Assembly: GCA_021790335.1 (NCBI GenBank)
Contig: JAJYEE010000001.1
Coordinates: 93,873 to 157,872, forward strand
Direction of reading: 5' to 3'
Length of the DNA stretch: 64,000 bases
DNA from: Pseudomonadota bacterium
Lineage (GTDB): Bacteria > Pseudomonadota > Gammaproteobacteria > Acidiferrobacterales > UBA6901
This document shows positions 18,584-28,154 of this stretch, piece by piece. The stretch's first letter is position 1, and every line of letters begins with the position of its first letter. The translations under genes were made by a program, and so were the position numbers. The notes beneath the pieces are model-generated. The model saw nothing but the letters and a program-made list of their open reading frames with translations, did no database searches and was not told the origin of the DNA.

Positions 18584-19765
18584 ATGCGAATTAAGCGTTT
18601 TTTTGCGCCGAACATCCGTCAGGCCATTCGCATGGTACGCGAAGAAGTGGGCCCCGATGCGGTAATCCTTTCCAATACCGAGGTCGAAGGTGGAGTGGAA
18701 ATCATTGCCGCAATGGACTATGACGAAGCCCTCCTTCAGAGCTCCGAATGTGCCCCTTCCCCCGGTGTCGCAGCTGCGGACGCGTTAAAGCCAGCTGCAG
18801 GCGTTGCACGGATAGAATGGTCGCAGGAGCCGGCTCTTCTGGACATGCGCCGAGAGATGAAATCCCTGCGTGGGCTGCTCGAGCAGCAGCTATCCAGTCT
18901 TGCATGGGGCGACATGGCTCGGCGCAATCCAGCGCGCGCGCGACTGCTCCACAGTCTGCGCGACACCGGAATCAGCCCGGCGCTTGCACGTCAAATCGCC
19001 AATGAGGCCGCGCAGACCACCGACTACGAAGCAGCCTGGCGGCAGGCGCTGGCAATACTCGCCCATCGCCTCCAGGTCACCAACGACGACATTCTTGACG
19101 GCGGCGGTGTCGTGGCACTTATTGGGCCAACCGGCGTAGGCAAAACGACTACGATCGCCAAACTCGCTGCACGTTTCGTGCTGCGGCATGGCGCCCGCAG
19201 TGTGGCGCTGGTCACGACCGACAGCTATCGCATCGGTGCGCACGAGCAGCTGCGCACCTACGCAAGGATTCTCGGTCTTCCTCTGCGCATTGCGGCAAAT
19301 GGCGAAGAGCTGCGCGCGGCTCTGGCGGCGTTTTCCGACAAGCGACTTGTATTGGTCGACAGCGCCGGCATGAGTCAGCGTGATCTGCGCCTTTCCGAGC
19401 AGATGGCGTTGCTTGCGGGTGGCGGCGAACCGCTTGGCACCTATCTGGTGCTTTCTGCCGCCGGCCAGATGTCCGCAGCGCTGGAAGCGGCACAGGCGTT
19501 CCACGGCACACGGTTGCGCGGCTGCATCATAACGAAACTTGACGAGGCGATGAGTCTCGGCGGTCTCCTGAGTGTGGTGATACAGCAGAAGTTGCCCGTG
19601 GCTTACGTCAGTGACGGACAGCGCGTCCCTGAGGATCTGGCAGTGGCACGGGCACACAACCTTGTCAGTTCTGCCGTCAGCCTGGCTGCCCGTGCCGCGC
19701 ACATGCTGCGCAATAACAGTCATGCAGAAAGCCCGAGGAGGGTTGCGACCAATGTGTGCGTCTGA
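18584..19765 (+). CDS. flhF: Flagellar polar-placement GTPase FlhF
   Basis: The 393-residue SRP-type GTPase starts MRIKRFFAPNIRQAIRMVRE, the FlhF N-terminal domain. The G domain contains the P-loop GPTGVGKTTTIAKLAARF, the VTTDSYRIGAHEQLRTYA motif, the DSAGMSQRD switch and the TKLDEAMSLGG motif. FlhF marks the cell pole where the basal body is built. GAGGAAAGG precedes the start. The 3' end overlaps fleN by 14 bases. Its presence with FleN strongly suggests polar flagellation. Confidence 0.96.
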   Translation: MRIKRFFAPNIRQAIRMVREEVGPDAVILSNTEVEGGVEIIAAMDYDEALLQSSECAPSPGVAAADALKPAAGVARIEWSQEPALLDMRREMKSLRGLLEQQLSSLAWGDMARRNPARARLLHSLRDTGISPALARQIANEAAQTTDYEAAWRQALAILAHRLQVTNDDILDGGGVVALIGPTGVGKTTTIAKLAARFVLRHGARSVALVTTDSYRIGAHEQLRTYARILGLPLRIAANGEELRAALAAFSDKRLVLVDSAGMSQRDLRLSEQMALLAGGGEPLGTYLVLSAAGQMSAALEAAQAFHGTRLRGCIITKLDEAMSLGGLLSVVIQQKLPVAYVSDGQRVPEDLAVARAHNLVSSAVSLAARAAHMLRNNSHAESPRRVATNVCV

Positions 19766-20639
19766 ACAAACTGCCGATCAGGCTGCGGGACTGCGTCGCA
19801 TGGCGCGCCCGAAGCCGGTGCGGGTAATCGCGGTCACCAGCGGCAAAGGCGGTGTTGGCAAGACGAATGTGTCGGTGAACCTCGCGCTGGGACTGGCCCT
19901 GAATGGTCGTGAGACGCTGTTGCTTGATGCCGATCTCGGACTTGCGAATGTCGACGTCATTCTCGGGCTGCATCCGGCCTACAATCTCTCGCATGTCATA
20001 AGCGGGGAGCGATCTCTGGAGGAGGTCATTCTTACCGGTCCGTCAGGCCTCAAGGTCGTGCCGGCTTCTTCTGGCGTGCAGGAAATGGCCGATCTCGGCC
20101 AGGCCGGGCACGCCGGCATCATTCGTGCCTTTAGTGAACTTGGCCAAAAACTGGACGTTCTCGTAGTCGATACTGCTGCGGGCATATCCGACAGTGTGAT
20201 CAGCTACTGCCGCGCTTCGCAGGAAGTGATCGTCGTGGTTTGCGATGAACCGGCCTCGATCACCGACGCCTATGCCTTGATCAAGGTGCTGAGTCGCGAT
20301 TATGGCCTCAGTCGATTCCGCGTCTTGTCGAACATGACGAAGAATGTTCATGAAGGTCGGGTTCTGTTCGACAAGATCGCGCGTGTTACGGACCGGTTCC
20401 TGGATGTTGCGCTCGATTATCTGGGGATGGTGCCGTACGACGAATATCTGCGCAAGGCCGTGCAGAAGCAGCGTGCGGTCGTTGATGTCTATCCGCGCAG
20501 CCGCGCAGGCGTTGCGTTCCAGGGCCTTGCAGCGAAGGCAGATGGCTGGCCAATGCCGGAGACTGCGCGCGGCCATCTCGAGTTTTTCGTGGAACGTCTT
20601 ATACACTGCGGCAGGCGCGAACCGTGTGCGGTTGCATGA
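19752..20639 (+). CDS. fleN: Flagellar number regulator FleN/FlhG (MinD-like ATPase)
   Basis: The 295-residue MinD/ParA-family ATPase has a deviant Walker A SGKGGVGKTNVSVNLA, then LLLDADLGLANVDVILGL and VVDTAAGISDSVISYC. It limits flagellar number by antagonising FleQ and stimulating FlhF GTPase. ATG 19752 has a strong GAGGAGGG site about nine bases upstream, which decides against the longer open frame beginning at 19611. Its stop overlaps the fliA start by ATGA. Confidence 0.95.
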   Translation: MCASEQTADQAAGLRRMARPKPVRVIAVTSGKGGVGKTNVSVNLALGLALNGRETLLLDADLGLANVDVILGLHPAYNLSHVISGERSLEEVILTGPSGLKVVPASSGVQEMADLGQAGHAGIIRAFSELGQKLDVLVVDTAAGISDSVISYCRASQEVIVVVCDEPASITDAYALIKVLSRDYGLSRFRVLSNMTKNVHEGRVLFDKIARVTDRFLDVALDYLGMVPYDEYLRKAVQKQRAVVDVYPRSRAGVAFQGLAAKADGWPMPETARGHLEFFVERLIHCGRREPCAVA

Positions 20640-21364
20640 GTGGCGCAGCCAGATACGCGGCTACCCAGGACGAGGGTCTCGACGAGACCCTTGCCCGGCA
20701 CGCAGGTCTGGTGAAGCGCATTGCCTACCATCTGATCAGCAGGCTTCCGTCCAGCGTCCAGGTGGATGACCTAATCCAGGCGGGCATGATCGGCCTGCTG
20801 GAAGCAGCACGTCACTATGATGCTTCCCAGGGTGCGAGCTTCGAGACCTATGCCGGAATCCGAGTCCGGGGTGCGATGCTCGATGAAATGCGAAAGAACG
20901 ACTGGGCGCCACGCTCGGTGCACCGGCGCGCACGCGAGGTCGCACAGGCGATTCATGAGCTTGAGAACCGGCACGGGCGGGACGCGCGAGATAGTGAGGT
21001 TGCCGAAGCACTCGGGATATCGCTCGAGGAATATCATCGCATTCTTCAGGATGCGTCGAGCTGCCGGCTGTTCAGCCTTGACGACGTCGGCAACGATGAG
21101 CCCGGGCTTGTCGAAGATCTGCCGTCCGACGTACCGGACCCGCAACAGGGTATGCAGGCTGAGGACTTCCGCCGCAGTCTGGTGCAGGAGATTGATTCCC
21201 TGCCGGAGCGCGAGCGACTGGTGCTGGCGCTGTACTACGACGACGAGCTTAACCTCAAGGAGATTGGCGCCGTCCTGGGGGTAAGCGAGTCGCGCATCAG
21301 CCAGATACACAGCCAGGCCGTGCTGCGTTTGAGGGCGCGCCTGCATGACTGGAGTGGTGACTGA
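20636..21364 (+). CDS. fliA: Flagellar sigma factor FliA (sigma-28)
   Basis: The 242-residue sigma-70-family protein has region 2 ([59 protein letters not shown]), region 3 ([17 protein letters not shown]) and a region 4 helix-turn-helix ([20 protein letters not shown]). It directs RNA polymerase to late flagellar and chemotaxis promoters. No sigma-28 promoter was recognised in this window and no flgM is present; the filament genes must lie elsewhere. The start is ATGA-coupled to fleN. Confidence 0.97.
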   Translation: MSGAARYAATQDEGLDETLARHAGLVKRIAYHLISRLPSSVQVDDLIQAGMIGLLEAARHYDASQGASFETYAGIRVRGAMLDEMRKNDWAPRSVHRRAREVAQAIHELENRHGRDARDSEVAEALGISLEEYHRILQDASSCRLFSLDDVGNDEPGLVEDLPSDVPDPQQGMQAEDFRRSLVQEIDSLPERERLVLALYYDDELNLKEIGAVLGVSESRISQIHSQAVLRLRARLHDWSGD

Positions 21365-21425
21365 CACCCGGACCTGGGGACCAGCACGCAAACCTGGAAC
21401 GGCCGTTAGTTCAAGTGGAGGCGGT

Positions 21426-21818
21426 ATGGATAAAAACACGAAGATCCTGATCGTGGACGATTTCGCCACGATGCGCGGAATTATCAAAAACCTGCTGCGG
21501 GATCTTGGCTACAACAATGTGGTCGAGGCGGACGATGGCAACACGGCGCTCCCGGTCCTGCGCGGCGGCGGCATTCAGTTTCTGATTACCGACTGGAACA
21601 TGCCCGGAATGTCCGGGCTGGAGCTGCTGCGCACAGTCCGTGCGGATGCGAATCTGGCAAAGCTTCCGGTGCTGATGGTCACGGCCGAGGCCAAGCGCGA
21701 GCAGATCGTCGAGGCCGCGCAGGCCGGCATCAATGGCTACATAGTCAAACCATTTACCGCCAATACCCTGAAAGAGAAGATCGACAAGATATTCGAAAGG
21801 ATCGCGGCCAGTGCGTGA
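21426..21818 (+). CDS. cheY: Chemotaxis response regulator CheY
   Basis: The 130-residue single REC domain has the acidic pair in [11 protein letters not shown], phosphorylated Asp56 in [12 protein letters not shown], Thr in MVTAEA and Lys in [11 protein letters not shown]. Asn at position +2 from Asp56 and the DWNMP sequence are typical of true motor CheY. Phospho-CheY binds the N-terminal peptide of FliM (11639). GGAGGCGG lies just before ATG 21426 and decides against the longer frame from 21345. Confidence 0.97.
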   Translation: MDKNTKILIVDDFATMRGIIKNLLRDLGYNNVVEADDGNTALPVLRGGGIQFLITDWNMPGMSGLELLRTVRADANLAKLPVLMVTAEAKREQIVEAAQAGINGYIVKPFTANTLKEKIDKIFERIAASA

Positions 21819-21854
21819 GGGTGCGCGTCTGCGCATGAAAACCCGGGAGCGGGA

Positions 21855-22592
21855 ATGAACAAGAAATTGACTAAAAAACAGTGTCTGGAGGAGGTGCGTA
21901 TGCTGGCCAAGCGCATCGAGGAGTCTGGCGGCGACGATGACGCCAGCCGTCTTCTGGACAAATTTCACAATGATCGGGACGCGGACCTGTTTCACGAGAT
22001 CGGACGCCTCACGCGCGATCTGCACGACTCGCTCAACGGGTTCCGTCTGGATGCGCGCGTGGTTTCGATCGCCGAAAAGGATATCCCTGACGCGCGCGAC
22101 CGGTTGAACCATGTCATTTCTATGACCGAGCAGGCCGCTCGCCGCACACTCAGCGCCATCGAGGAAACCATGCCGATGAGCAACCGGCTGGGCGAGAGCG
22201 CCACGAGCCTGAAGGGCGAATGGACGCGCTTTACGCGACGCGAACTGACACCCGAGGAGTTCCGTATGCTGGCCCGGCGCATAGAGGAGTTTCTGGCGGC
22301 GATCACGGCGGATGCTTCGTGTATACATTCGAATCTGATGGAAATTCTCATGGCTCAGGAGTACCAGGACATAACTGGACAGATCATCCATCGCGTAATC
22401 CGCCTGGTGCAGGAAGTCGAAGACAGCCTGGTCGGGCTTATCCGCGTATCGGGCCAGCGCATCATTCCAGCGGACCCGGCTAAGGAAACCGGAACGGTCC
22501 TGGAGGGTCCGCAGATCAGGCCATTCGAGCGGTCGGACGTCGTGGCAAACCAGGATGAGGTGGACAGTCTTCTGTCCAGCCTCGGATTCTGA
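21855..22592 (+). CDS. cheZ: CheY-P phosphatase CheZ
   Basis: The 245-residue, mostly helical protein has the CheZ active-site helix with Gln (HSNLMEILMAQEYQDITGQI; catalytic Gln in YQDITGQ). It ends in the CheY-binding peptide NQDEVDSLLSSLGF, separated from the helix bundle by a proline/charged linker. CheZ accelerates dephosphorylation of CheY-P at the pole. It lies 36 bp after cheY and 12 bp before cheA. Confidence 0.95.
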   Translation: MNKKLTKKQCLEEVRMLAKRIEESGGDDDASRLLDKFHNDRDADLFHEIGRLTRDLHDSLNGFRLDARVVSIAEKDIPDARDRLNHVISMTEQAARRTLSAIEETMPMSNRLGESATSLKGEWTRFTRRELTPEEFRMLARRIEEFLAAITADASCIHSNLMEILMAQEYQDITGQIIHRVIRLVQEVEDSLVGLIRVSGQRIIPADPAKETGTVLEGPQIRPFERSDVVANQDEVDSLLSSLGF

Positions 22593-22604
22593 CGGAACCC
22601 GGCC

Positions 22605-24503
22605 ATGGCGATAGATGCCGACGACAAGATTCTGCAGGACTTCTTGGTTGAAGCTGGAGAAATCGTAGAGAACCTGGGCAGGCAGCTGGTGGAATTGGAA
22701 AGCCGCCCCGGGGACTATGATCTTCTGAACGCGGTGTTCCGCGCCTTTCACACAATCAAGGGCGGCGCCGGATTTCTCAATCTGAACCCGCTGGTCGATC
22801 TGTGCCATCGCTCGGAAGATGTCTTCAATGTCCTGCGCCAGGGTAAGCGCATGATCGATGCCGGCCTCATGGATGTGATATTGCAGGCCGTGGATGTGGT
22901 GAATGCCATGTTCCAGGCACTGAAAGCCGGCAATGAGCTTGCGCCGGTCGATATGCAGCTGCTTACTCGGCTCGAGCTGCTGGTGCAGCCGGCGGAGCCC
23001 GTTATGCAGTCGCCTGCAGCCCAGGATCAACCTCAGCTGCCCGGGAATGCCGATGATCTCACCGACCAGGAATTCGAGGCTTTGCTGAAGGCATTGCCTC
23101 CATCGGCTCCGCCACCGCAGGCGGGTGTTGCCAACGCCGGACAAGGTGGCGAGATCACGGACGCCGAGTTCGAAGCCCTGCTCGATGCCCTCCAAGGCGC
23201 GCCGACTGAAAAGAACCAGCCAAGACGCATGCCGGCAGTCAAATCAGTGTCCGGCGAGATCGTGAACGAGCCGCTGCCGGCCGTTTCGTCGGCCGCCCCA
23301 TCCGCCACGGCCGTCGCCGAGAGCACGGTGCGTGTGGATACTCGGCGCCTGGATGACATCATGAACATGGTCGGAGAACTCGTGCTTGTGCGTAACCGAC
23401 TGGTCACACTCAAAGCGGCAACGGGCGATGAGCAGATGGCGGCCGCGGTCGCCAACATAGACGTCGTTACCGCCAACCTGCAGATCGCGGTCATGAAGAC
23501 GCGCATGCAGCCGATCAAAAAGGTGTTCGGACGCTTTCCGCGCGTGGTGCGCGATCTTGCGCGCAGCCTCGGCAAGGAGGTTGTACTAGAGTTGCAGGGC
23601 GAGGACACCGATCTCGACAAGAACCTGGTGGAGGCGCTTGCGGATCCGCTGGTGCATCTCGTGCGCAATGCGGTGGATCATGGCGTCGAGACCCCGGAGG
23701 GCCGGCAGGCATCGGGAAAGTCCGGCGCCGGGTGCGTGCTGCTGGCCGCATCGCAGGAAGGCGATCACATACGGATCGTGATTGCCGACGACGGCGCCGG
23801 CATGGATCCGGAGATGTTGCGGCGCAAGGCGGTGGAAAAGGGTGTACTGGATTCCGATGCAGCGGCACGTCTTGGGCGCGAGGACTGCTACGGACTCATT
23901 TTTTTGCCGGGATTTTCCACCAAGAACGAAATTACCGATGTATCCGGACGCGGCGTCGGCATGGACGTGGTCAAGACGCGCATCACGCAACTCAACGGCA
24001 CGATAGACATCGAGTCTGAGCCCGGCAAGGGTACCCGCATGATCATAAGGGTACCGCTGACTCTGGCAATCATGCCGACCCTCATGGTCATGGTTGGAAC
24101 GCAGATTTTTGCACTTCCGCTCACCTGCGTGGCCGAAATCCTGCAACTGGATTTAAAAAAGCACAGCAGCATCGATGGGCAGCGTGTCGTGATGGTACGA
24201 GATCATCCTCTGCCGATTTTCTATTTGCGGCACTGGCTGAGCGGCGATGGATCCGGCCAGTTGTGGCCGGAGTCGGGTCATGTGGTGATTGTCGCCGCCG
24301 GCGGGCAGCGGGTCGGTTTTATCGTTGATGGTCTGATCGGCCAGGAGGAGGTGGTGATCAAGCCGCTTGGTGCGCTGCTGCAGGGCACTTCCGGTCTGGC
24401 CGGCGCCACGATCACCGGTAATGGCCGCATGGCGCTCATCCTCGATGTACCCGGGCTCATGCGCACCTATGGGCGCGGGGCGCGCCAGAGTGAGGTCGCC
24501 TGA
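22605..24503 (+). CDS. cheA: Chemotaxis histidine kinase CheA
   Basis: The 632-residue product has an Hpt domain with phosphoacceptor His49 (RAFHTIKGGAGFL). Two short repeated peptides follow (DQEFEALLKAL and DAEFEALLDAL, about residues 153-200) in place of a recognisable P2 domain. Then come the dimerisation domain (RLDDIMNMVGELVLVRNRL), the HATPase (HLVRNAVDHGVE; DDGAGMD; GRGVGMDVVKTRI) and the C-terminal CheW-like domain (MPTLMVMVGTQIFALPLTCV). It forms the core signalling complex with CheW and receptors. Its stop overlaps the cheB start (TGATG). Confidence 0.96.
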   Translation: MAIDADDKILQDFLVEAGEIVENLGRQLVELESRPGDYDLLNAVFRAFHTIKGGAGFLNLNPLVDLCHRSEDVFNVLRQGKRMIDAGLMDVILQAVDVVNAMFQALKAGNELAPVDMQLLTRLELLVQPAEPVMQSPAAQDQPQLPGNADDLTDQEFEALLKALPPSAPPPQAGVANAGQGGEITDAEFEALLDALQGAPTEKNQPRRMPAVKSVSGEIVNEPLPAVSSAAPSATAVAESTVRVDTRRLDDIMNMVGELVLVRNRLVTLKAATGDEQMAAAVANIDVVTANLQIAVMKTRMQPIKKVFGRFPRVVRDLARSLGKEVVLELQGEDTDLDKNLVEALADPLVHLVRNAVDHGVETPEGRQASGKSGAGCVLLAASQEGDHIRIVIADDGAGMDPEMLRRKAVEKGVLDSDAAARLGREDCYGLIFLPGFSTKNEITDVSGRGVGMDVVKTRITQLNGTIDIESEPGKGTRMIIRVPLTLAIMPTLMVMVGTQIFALPLTCVAEILQLDLKKHSSIDGQRVVMVRDHPLPIFYLRHWLSGDGSGQLWPESGHVVIVAAGGQRVGFIVDGLIGQEEVVIKPLGALLQGTSGLAGATITGNGRMALILDVPGLMRTYGRGARQSEVA

Positions 24504-25546
24504 TGAGTGTTCGGGCACTCATTGTCGACGACTCCGGATTCTTTCGCCGTCGTATTGCGGAGATTCTCGAGGCCGATCCCCTTATCGAAGTGGCTGGTTT
24601 TGCAGCCAACGGCATGGAGGCGATCGAAAGGACCGCGCAGCTGCGGCCAGACGTCATCACCATGGACATAGAAATGCCAGTGCTCGACGGCATCAATGCC
24701 GTGCGACGGATCATGGCGAGCCGGCCGACGCCGATTCTCATGTTCTCCTCGCTCACGCATGAAGGTGCACAGGCGACGCTCGACGCTCTGGATGCCGGTG
24801 CGATGGATTACCTGCCCAAGCGCCTGGAGGACATCTCCCGAGATCATAACGAGGCTAAACGCCGGTTGTGTGCGCGGGTACGAGCCCTCGGGCTTCGTAG
24901 CTCCACCCACCGTCGAAGCGAGGTCCCAGGCACCGGTGCAGAGCATGGCGCGCAGCCGGTTGTTGCTCGGGCGGCAGGCAACTATCGCCTGGTTTTGATT
25001 GGGGCTTCCACCGGCGGACCGGTGGCGCTGCGCCAGGTGCTGAGCAAGCTGCCCGGAGACTTTCCTTTGCCGCTGCTGCTGGTACAGCATATGCCGGCGA
25101 GTTTCACGCCGGCGTTTGCGCAACGCCTGAACGACCTCTGCGCAATCACCGTGCGCGAGGCGCGCGATGGAGATGTCCTGCAGCCAGGAACAGCGCTGCT
25201 GGCGCCGGGCGGGCGGCAGATGCAGCTTGATGCGAAGCGTGACGGAGTTGTTGTACGTATCCGTGACAGCGAGATCAGCCAGCACTACCACCCCAGTCTG
25301 GACGTTACTTTCGTTTCGGCGGCGGTGGCATTCCCGGGGAAGGTGCTAGCGGTGGTGCTCACCGGCATGGGCGCGGATGGGCGCGAAGGTGCACGCGCGC
25401 TCAAGGGTAATGGCTCGACCGTCTGGGCGCAGGACGAAGCGTCATGCGCCATCTACGGTATGCCCATGGCCGTAGCCGAGGCCGGTCTTGCTGATCAAGT
25501 GATATCCCTCTCCGATATCGGGTCGGCGCTGGCGAGGAAAGTCTAG
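24503..25546 (+). CDS. cheB: Chemotaxis methylesterase/glutaminase CheB
   Basis: The 347-residue product has an N-terminal REC domain with Asp55 (ITMDIEMPVLDG), a linker, and a C-terminal esterase domain. The catalytic triad is visible: Ser in LIGASTGGPVAL, His in LVQHMPASFTPAF and Asp in VLTGMGADGREGA. It removes receptor methyl groups during adaptation. No cheR is in the window. MotA begins 3 bp downstream, matching the cheB-motC-motD order of Pseudomonas. Confidence 0.96.
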   Translation: MSVRALIVDDSGFFRRRIAEILEADPLIEVAGFAANGMEAIERTAQLRPDVITMDIEMPVLDGINAVRRIMASRPTPILMFSSLTHEGAQATLDALDAGAMDYLPKRLEDISRDHNEAKRRLCARVRALGLRSSTHRRSEVPGTGAEHGAQPVVARAAGNYRLVLIGASTGGPVALRQVLSKLPGDFPLPLLLVQHMPASFTPAFAQRLNDLCAITVREARDGDVLQPGTALLAPGGRQMQLDAKRDGVVVRIRDSEISQHYHPSLDVTFVSAAVAFPGKVLAVVLTGMGADGREGARALKGNGSTVWAQDEASCAIYGMPMAVAEAGLADQVISLSDIGSALARKV

Positions 25547-25549
25547 GCC

Positions 25550-26290
25550 GTGGATATCCTGAGTCTATTCGGCCTGATTCTCGGTATCGGAGCCATTCTC
25601 GGTGGCAATCTGATCGACGGTGGCCAGACCCGCTCGCTGCTTCAGGTGACCGCGTTCGTCATCGTCTTCGGTGGGACCATCGGGGCGATTCTGCTGCAGA
25701 CGCCGCTCAAGGTGTTTCTGCGCGCACTTAAGATTGCAGTGTGGATTTTCATGCCTCCCAAGCTTGCGCCGGCAGCGGTAATAGAGAAAATCGTCGGCTG
25801 GAGCCAGATTGCGCGCAAGGAGGGGTTGCTCGGACTCGAATCGATCGCTGAGTCCGAGCCTGATCCGTTTGCGAGCAAGGGCCTGCAGCTGCTTGTGGAC
25901 GGCACCGAGCCGGACACGATACGCGCCATACTCGAAGTGGATCTCGAAGCCACGGAGCATCGTGATACGCAGGCCGCCAAAGTATTCGAAAGCATGGGTG
26001 GCTACAGCCCGACCATCGGCATCATCGGTGCGGTCATGGGCCTGATCCACGTGATGTCGCACCTGGCCGATCCGTCCAAACTCGGGGCAGGCATCGCCAC
26101 AGCCTTCGTGGCGACCATCTACGGTGTGGGCTCGGCAAATCTGCTCTATCTGCCGTTTTCCAACAAGCTCAAGAGCCAGGTTCATGTTCAGACCCAGTTC
26201 AGGGTGATGATCATCGAAGGCATCATTTCGATCGCTGGGGGCGAGAACCCGCGGAACATCGAGACCAAGCTGCAGGGGTACGCGCATTGA
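25550..26290 (+). CDS. motA: Flagellar stator protein MotA (MotC type)
   Basis: The 246-residue product has four membrane helices (about 4-22, 30-50, 147-170, 178-200). The cytoplasmic loop has paired charges that act on FliG. The family signature GGYSPTIGIIGAVMGLIHVM is present. A GTG start at 25550 directly follows the cheB stop. Position next to cheB and parA indicates the MotC/MotD type. The partner MotB lies 122 bp downstream after a hairpin-containing spacer. Confidence 0.95.
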   Translation: MDILSLFGLILGIGAILGGNLIDGGQTRSLLQVTAFVIVFGGTIGAILLQTPLKVFLRALKIAVWIFMPPKLAPAAVIEKIVGWSQIARKEGLLGLESIAESEPDPFASKGLQLLVDGTEPDTIRAILEVDLEATEHRDTQAAKVFESMGGYSPTIGIIGAVMGLIHVMSHLADPSKLGAGIATAFVATIYGVGSANLLYLPFSNKLKSQVHVQTQFRVMIIEGIISIAGGENPRNIETKLQGYAH

Positions 26291-26342
26291 AGGCGGCTAG
26301 CGGCAGCAGAGTGAGCGTGCGGGGAGTCGAAACGATGTGCCG

Positions 26343-26363
26343 GATCGGCCACGCTGGCCGATC
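26343..26363. other. Hairpin in the motA-motB spacer
   Basis: A perfect 8-bp inverted repeat, GATCGGCC/GGCCGATC, with a 5-base loop lies between motA and motB. There is no T run, so it is probably not a terminator. It may shield the motA mRNA 3' end or set relative expression of the two stator genes. Confidence 0.35.
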
Positions 26364-26412
26364 GCTGCGCGAAAATCGGTGGTGTCGGAGCGTTGCGGAT
26401 TGGTGACTGGTC

Positions 26413-27360
26413 ATGGCGCGTAAAGGAAAACATGAGGAACATGAGAACCACGAGCGTTGGCTCGTGTCGTACGCGGATTTCATTACCCTCCTGTTCGCGT
26501 TTTTCGTGGTGATGTATTCGGTCTCGGCGGTCAATGAAGGAAAGTTCCGTGTGCTGTCCGATGCGCTCATGGCGGCATTTCGCGGGCATCCGAAGACCGT
26601 GTTGCCCATCCAGTTCGGCAAGCCCGCCCGCGTTCCGTTCCCGAGACCGCCCGATCCGAGGTTGCGTCCCGGGCCGCCGCTTTCTGGCGGGCTGCAAATG
26701 AGCCCGGCGCCGATATCGCTGCCGTTGCCGGTTCCCTCTGCGGCGCCACAACCCAGGTTGTCTGACAAGCAGGTGGCGGCGGTCAAACAGGAAGCAGCGA
26801 TGAAGCAGATGAGCGATCAGATCGAGCACGCCATGCGCTCGCTTATCAAGGCAAAGCTGATCGTAGTGCGGCGCAGCAGCCTGTACTTGGCAGTCGAAAT
26901 CAGGGCCAGTGTCTTGTTCCCGAGCGGCAGCGCGCGACTTCAGTCTGATGCGGTACCGGTTCTGGCGAAAATCGCCAAGGTACTGCACAAGTTTCCGAAT
27001 CCGATCCACGTCGAGGGGTTTTCGGACAACAAGCCGATTCATACTTTGGCCTACCCGTCGAACTGGGAGCTTTCGGCCGCCCGGGCGGTGAGCGTGGTAC
27101 AGCTGTTCATGCGTGCCGGTATCGATCCGCAGCGCATGGCGGCGATCGGATTGGGCAAATACCGCCCGGTCGCCAGCAACGGCACGCGGATTGGCCGCAA
27201 CAAGAACCGCCGCGTGGTGCTGATTATACTGGCGCATTCCGATTCCCCCGACATGATGGGCATCATTCCACAGCATGAGCATTTCGGTGCTGCAACTGCC
27301 GCGTCTGCGGTTCGGAACGCGCTGCCGCGGACGTTGCCTGCCGCGCGGAGCGGTCCGTGA
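26413..27360 (+). CDS. motB: Flagellar stator protein MotB (MotD type)
   Basis: The 315-residue product has a charged cytoplasmic N terminus and one membrane helix with the essential proton-carrying Asp (SYADFITLLFAFFVVMYSVS, Asp about residue 24). A proline-rich plug/linker (about 70-115) leads to a C-terminal OmpA-like peptidoglycan-binding domain (HVEGFSDNKPIH; NWELSAARAVSVVQLF; RNKNRRVVLIIL). Its stop overlaps the parA start (GTGA). The Asp in YADF favours a proton motor, although sequence alone does not decide ion type. Confidence 0.95.
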   Translation: MARKGKHEEHENHERWLVSYADFITLLFAFFVVMYSVSAVNEGKFRVLSDALMAAFRGHPKTVLPIQFGKPARVPFPRPPDPRLRPGPPLSGGLQMSPAPISLPLPVPSAAPQPRLSDKQVAAVKQEAAMKQMSDQIEHAMRSLIKAKLIVVRRSSLYLAVEIRASVLFPSGSARLQSDAVPVLAKIAKVLHKFPNPIHVEGFSDNKPIHTLAYPSNWELSAARAVSVVQLFMRAGIDPQRMAAIGLGKYRPVASNGTRIGRNKNRRVVLIILAHSDSPDMMGIIPQHEHFGAATAASAVRNALPRTLPAARSGP

Positions 27361-28154
27361 ATATCTGGTCCATTGCCAACCAGAAGGGGGGGGTCGGGAA
27401 AACCACCACCGCGGTGGCGCTCGCCGGTCTTCTGGCGCAGCGGGGCCGCGAAACCCTGCTGGTGGATCTAGATCCGCAAGGTTCACTCACGGCCTATTTC
27501 GGTTACGACCCGGAGTCTGTCGAATCGAGCGTCTACGATATCTTCGCTGATGCCGCCGCCGGTTCGGCAGCGCATCGGGATTCGGGTCGGCCGACCGGCT
27601 GCGAGCGGCTTTCACTGGTTCCGGCATCCACTGCGCTGTCGACGCTCGATCGTCGTCTGGGCGCGCGCGATGGCATGGGACTCGTGGTGGCACGCCACCT
27701 GGCGCAGCTCGGTGGCCGCTTTGACCATGTGCTGATTGACTGTCCGCCGGCGCTCGGGCTGCTCATGATCAACGCCCTTGCCGCCTGCAAGCGCCTGATC
27801 ATTCCTGTGCAGACCGAGTTTCTTGCACTCAAGGGTCTAGAACGGATGCTGCATACCCTGAACATGGTGACGCGCTCACGTCGCCTTGACCTACCGTATG
27901 TGATCGTTCCCACGATGTTCGACCGGCGTACACGCGCCTCACTCGACACTCTGAGTCAGCTGCAGGAGCGCTATCCGGACCACCTCTGGTCCGGTGCGGT
28001 TCCGGTGGATACCCAATTGCGCGAGGCGAGCCGTGCCGGGATAACGCCTTGCCAGCGCTTTCCTCAGGCGCGGGCAGTTACCGCCTACTCGGCGTTGCTT
28101 GACCATCTGCTGGCCGCTGCCGACCCGCCTGTGCCGGCCGGTGCTGTGGTGTGA
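27357..28154 (+). CDS. ParA-family ATPase of the chemotaxis cluster (ParC-like)
   Basis: The 265-residue product begins MNIWSIANQKGGVGKTTTAV, a deviant Walker A typical of ParA/Soj. LLVDLDPQGSLTAYFG and the VLIDCPPALGLLMINALAA block follow. There is no parB partner and no DNA-binding N-terminal domain. In Vibrio and Pseudomonas the equivalent gene (ParC) positions chemotaxis arrays at the pole; here it stands between motB and a CheW-like gene and overlaps both by GTGA, so the same role is inferred. Confidence 0.88.
   Translation: MNIWSIANQKGGVGKTTTAVALAGLLAQRGRETLLVDLDPQGSLTAYFGYDPESVESSVYDIFADAAAGSAAHRDSGRPTGCERLSLVPASTALSTLDRRLGARDGMGLVVARHLAQLGGRFDHVLIDCPPALGLLMINALAACKRLIIPVQTEFLALKGLERMLHTLNMVTRSRRLDLPYVIVPTMFDRRTRASLDTLSQLQERYPDHLWSGAVPVDTQLREASRAGITPCQRFPQARAVTAYSALLDHLLAAADPPVPAGAVV

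Noticed and set aside
21411-23195. 594-codon open frame on the minus strand across cheY, cheZ and cheA
   Set aside because: It is antisense to three clearly recognised genes; long antisense frames are common in GC-rich coding DNA. No ribosome site or domain.
26188-27486. 432-codon open frame on the minus strand across motB
   Set aside because: Shadow of motB and the motA-motB spacer; low-complexity translation.
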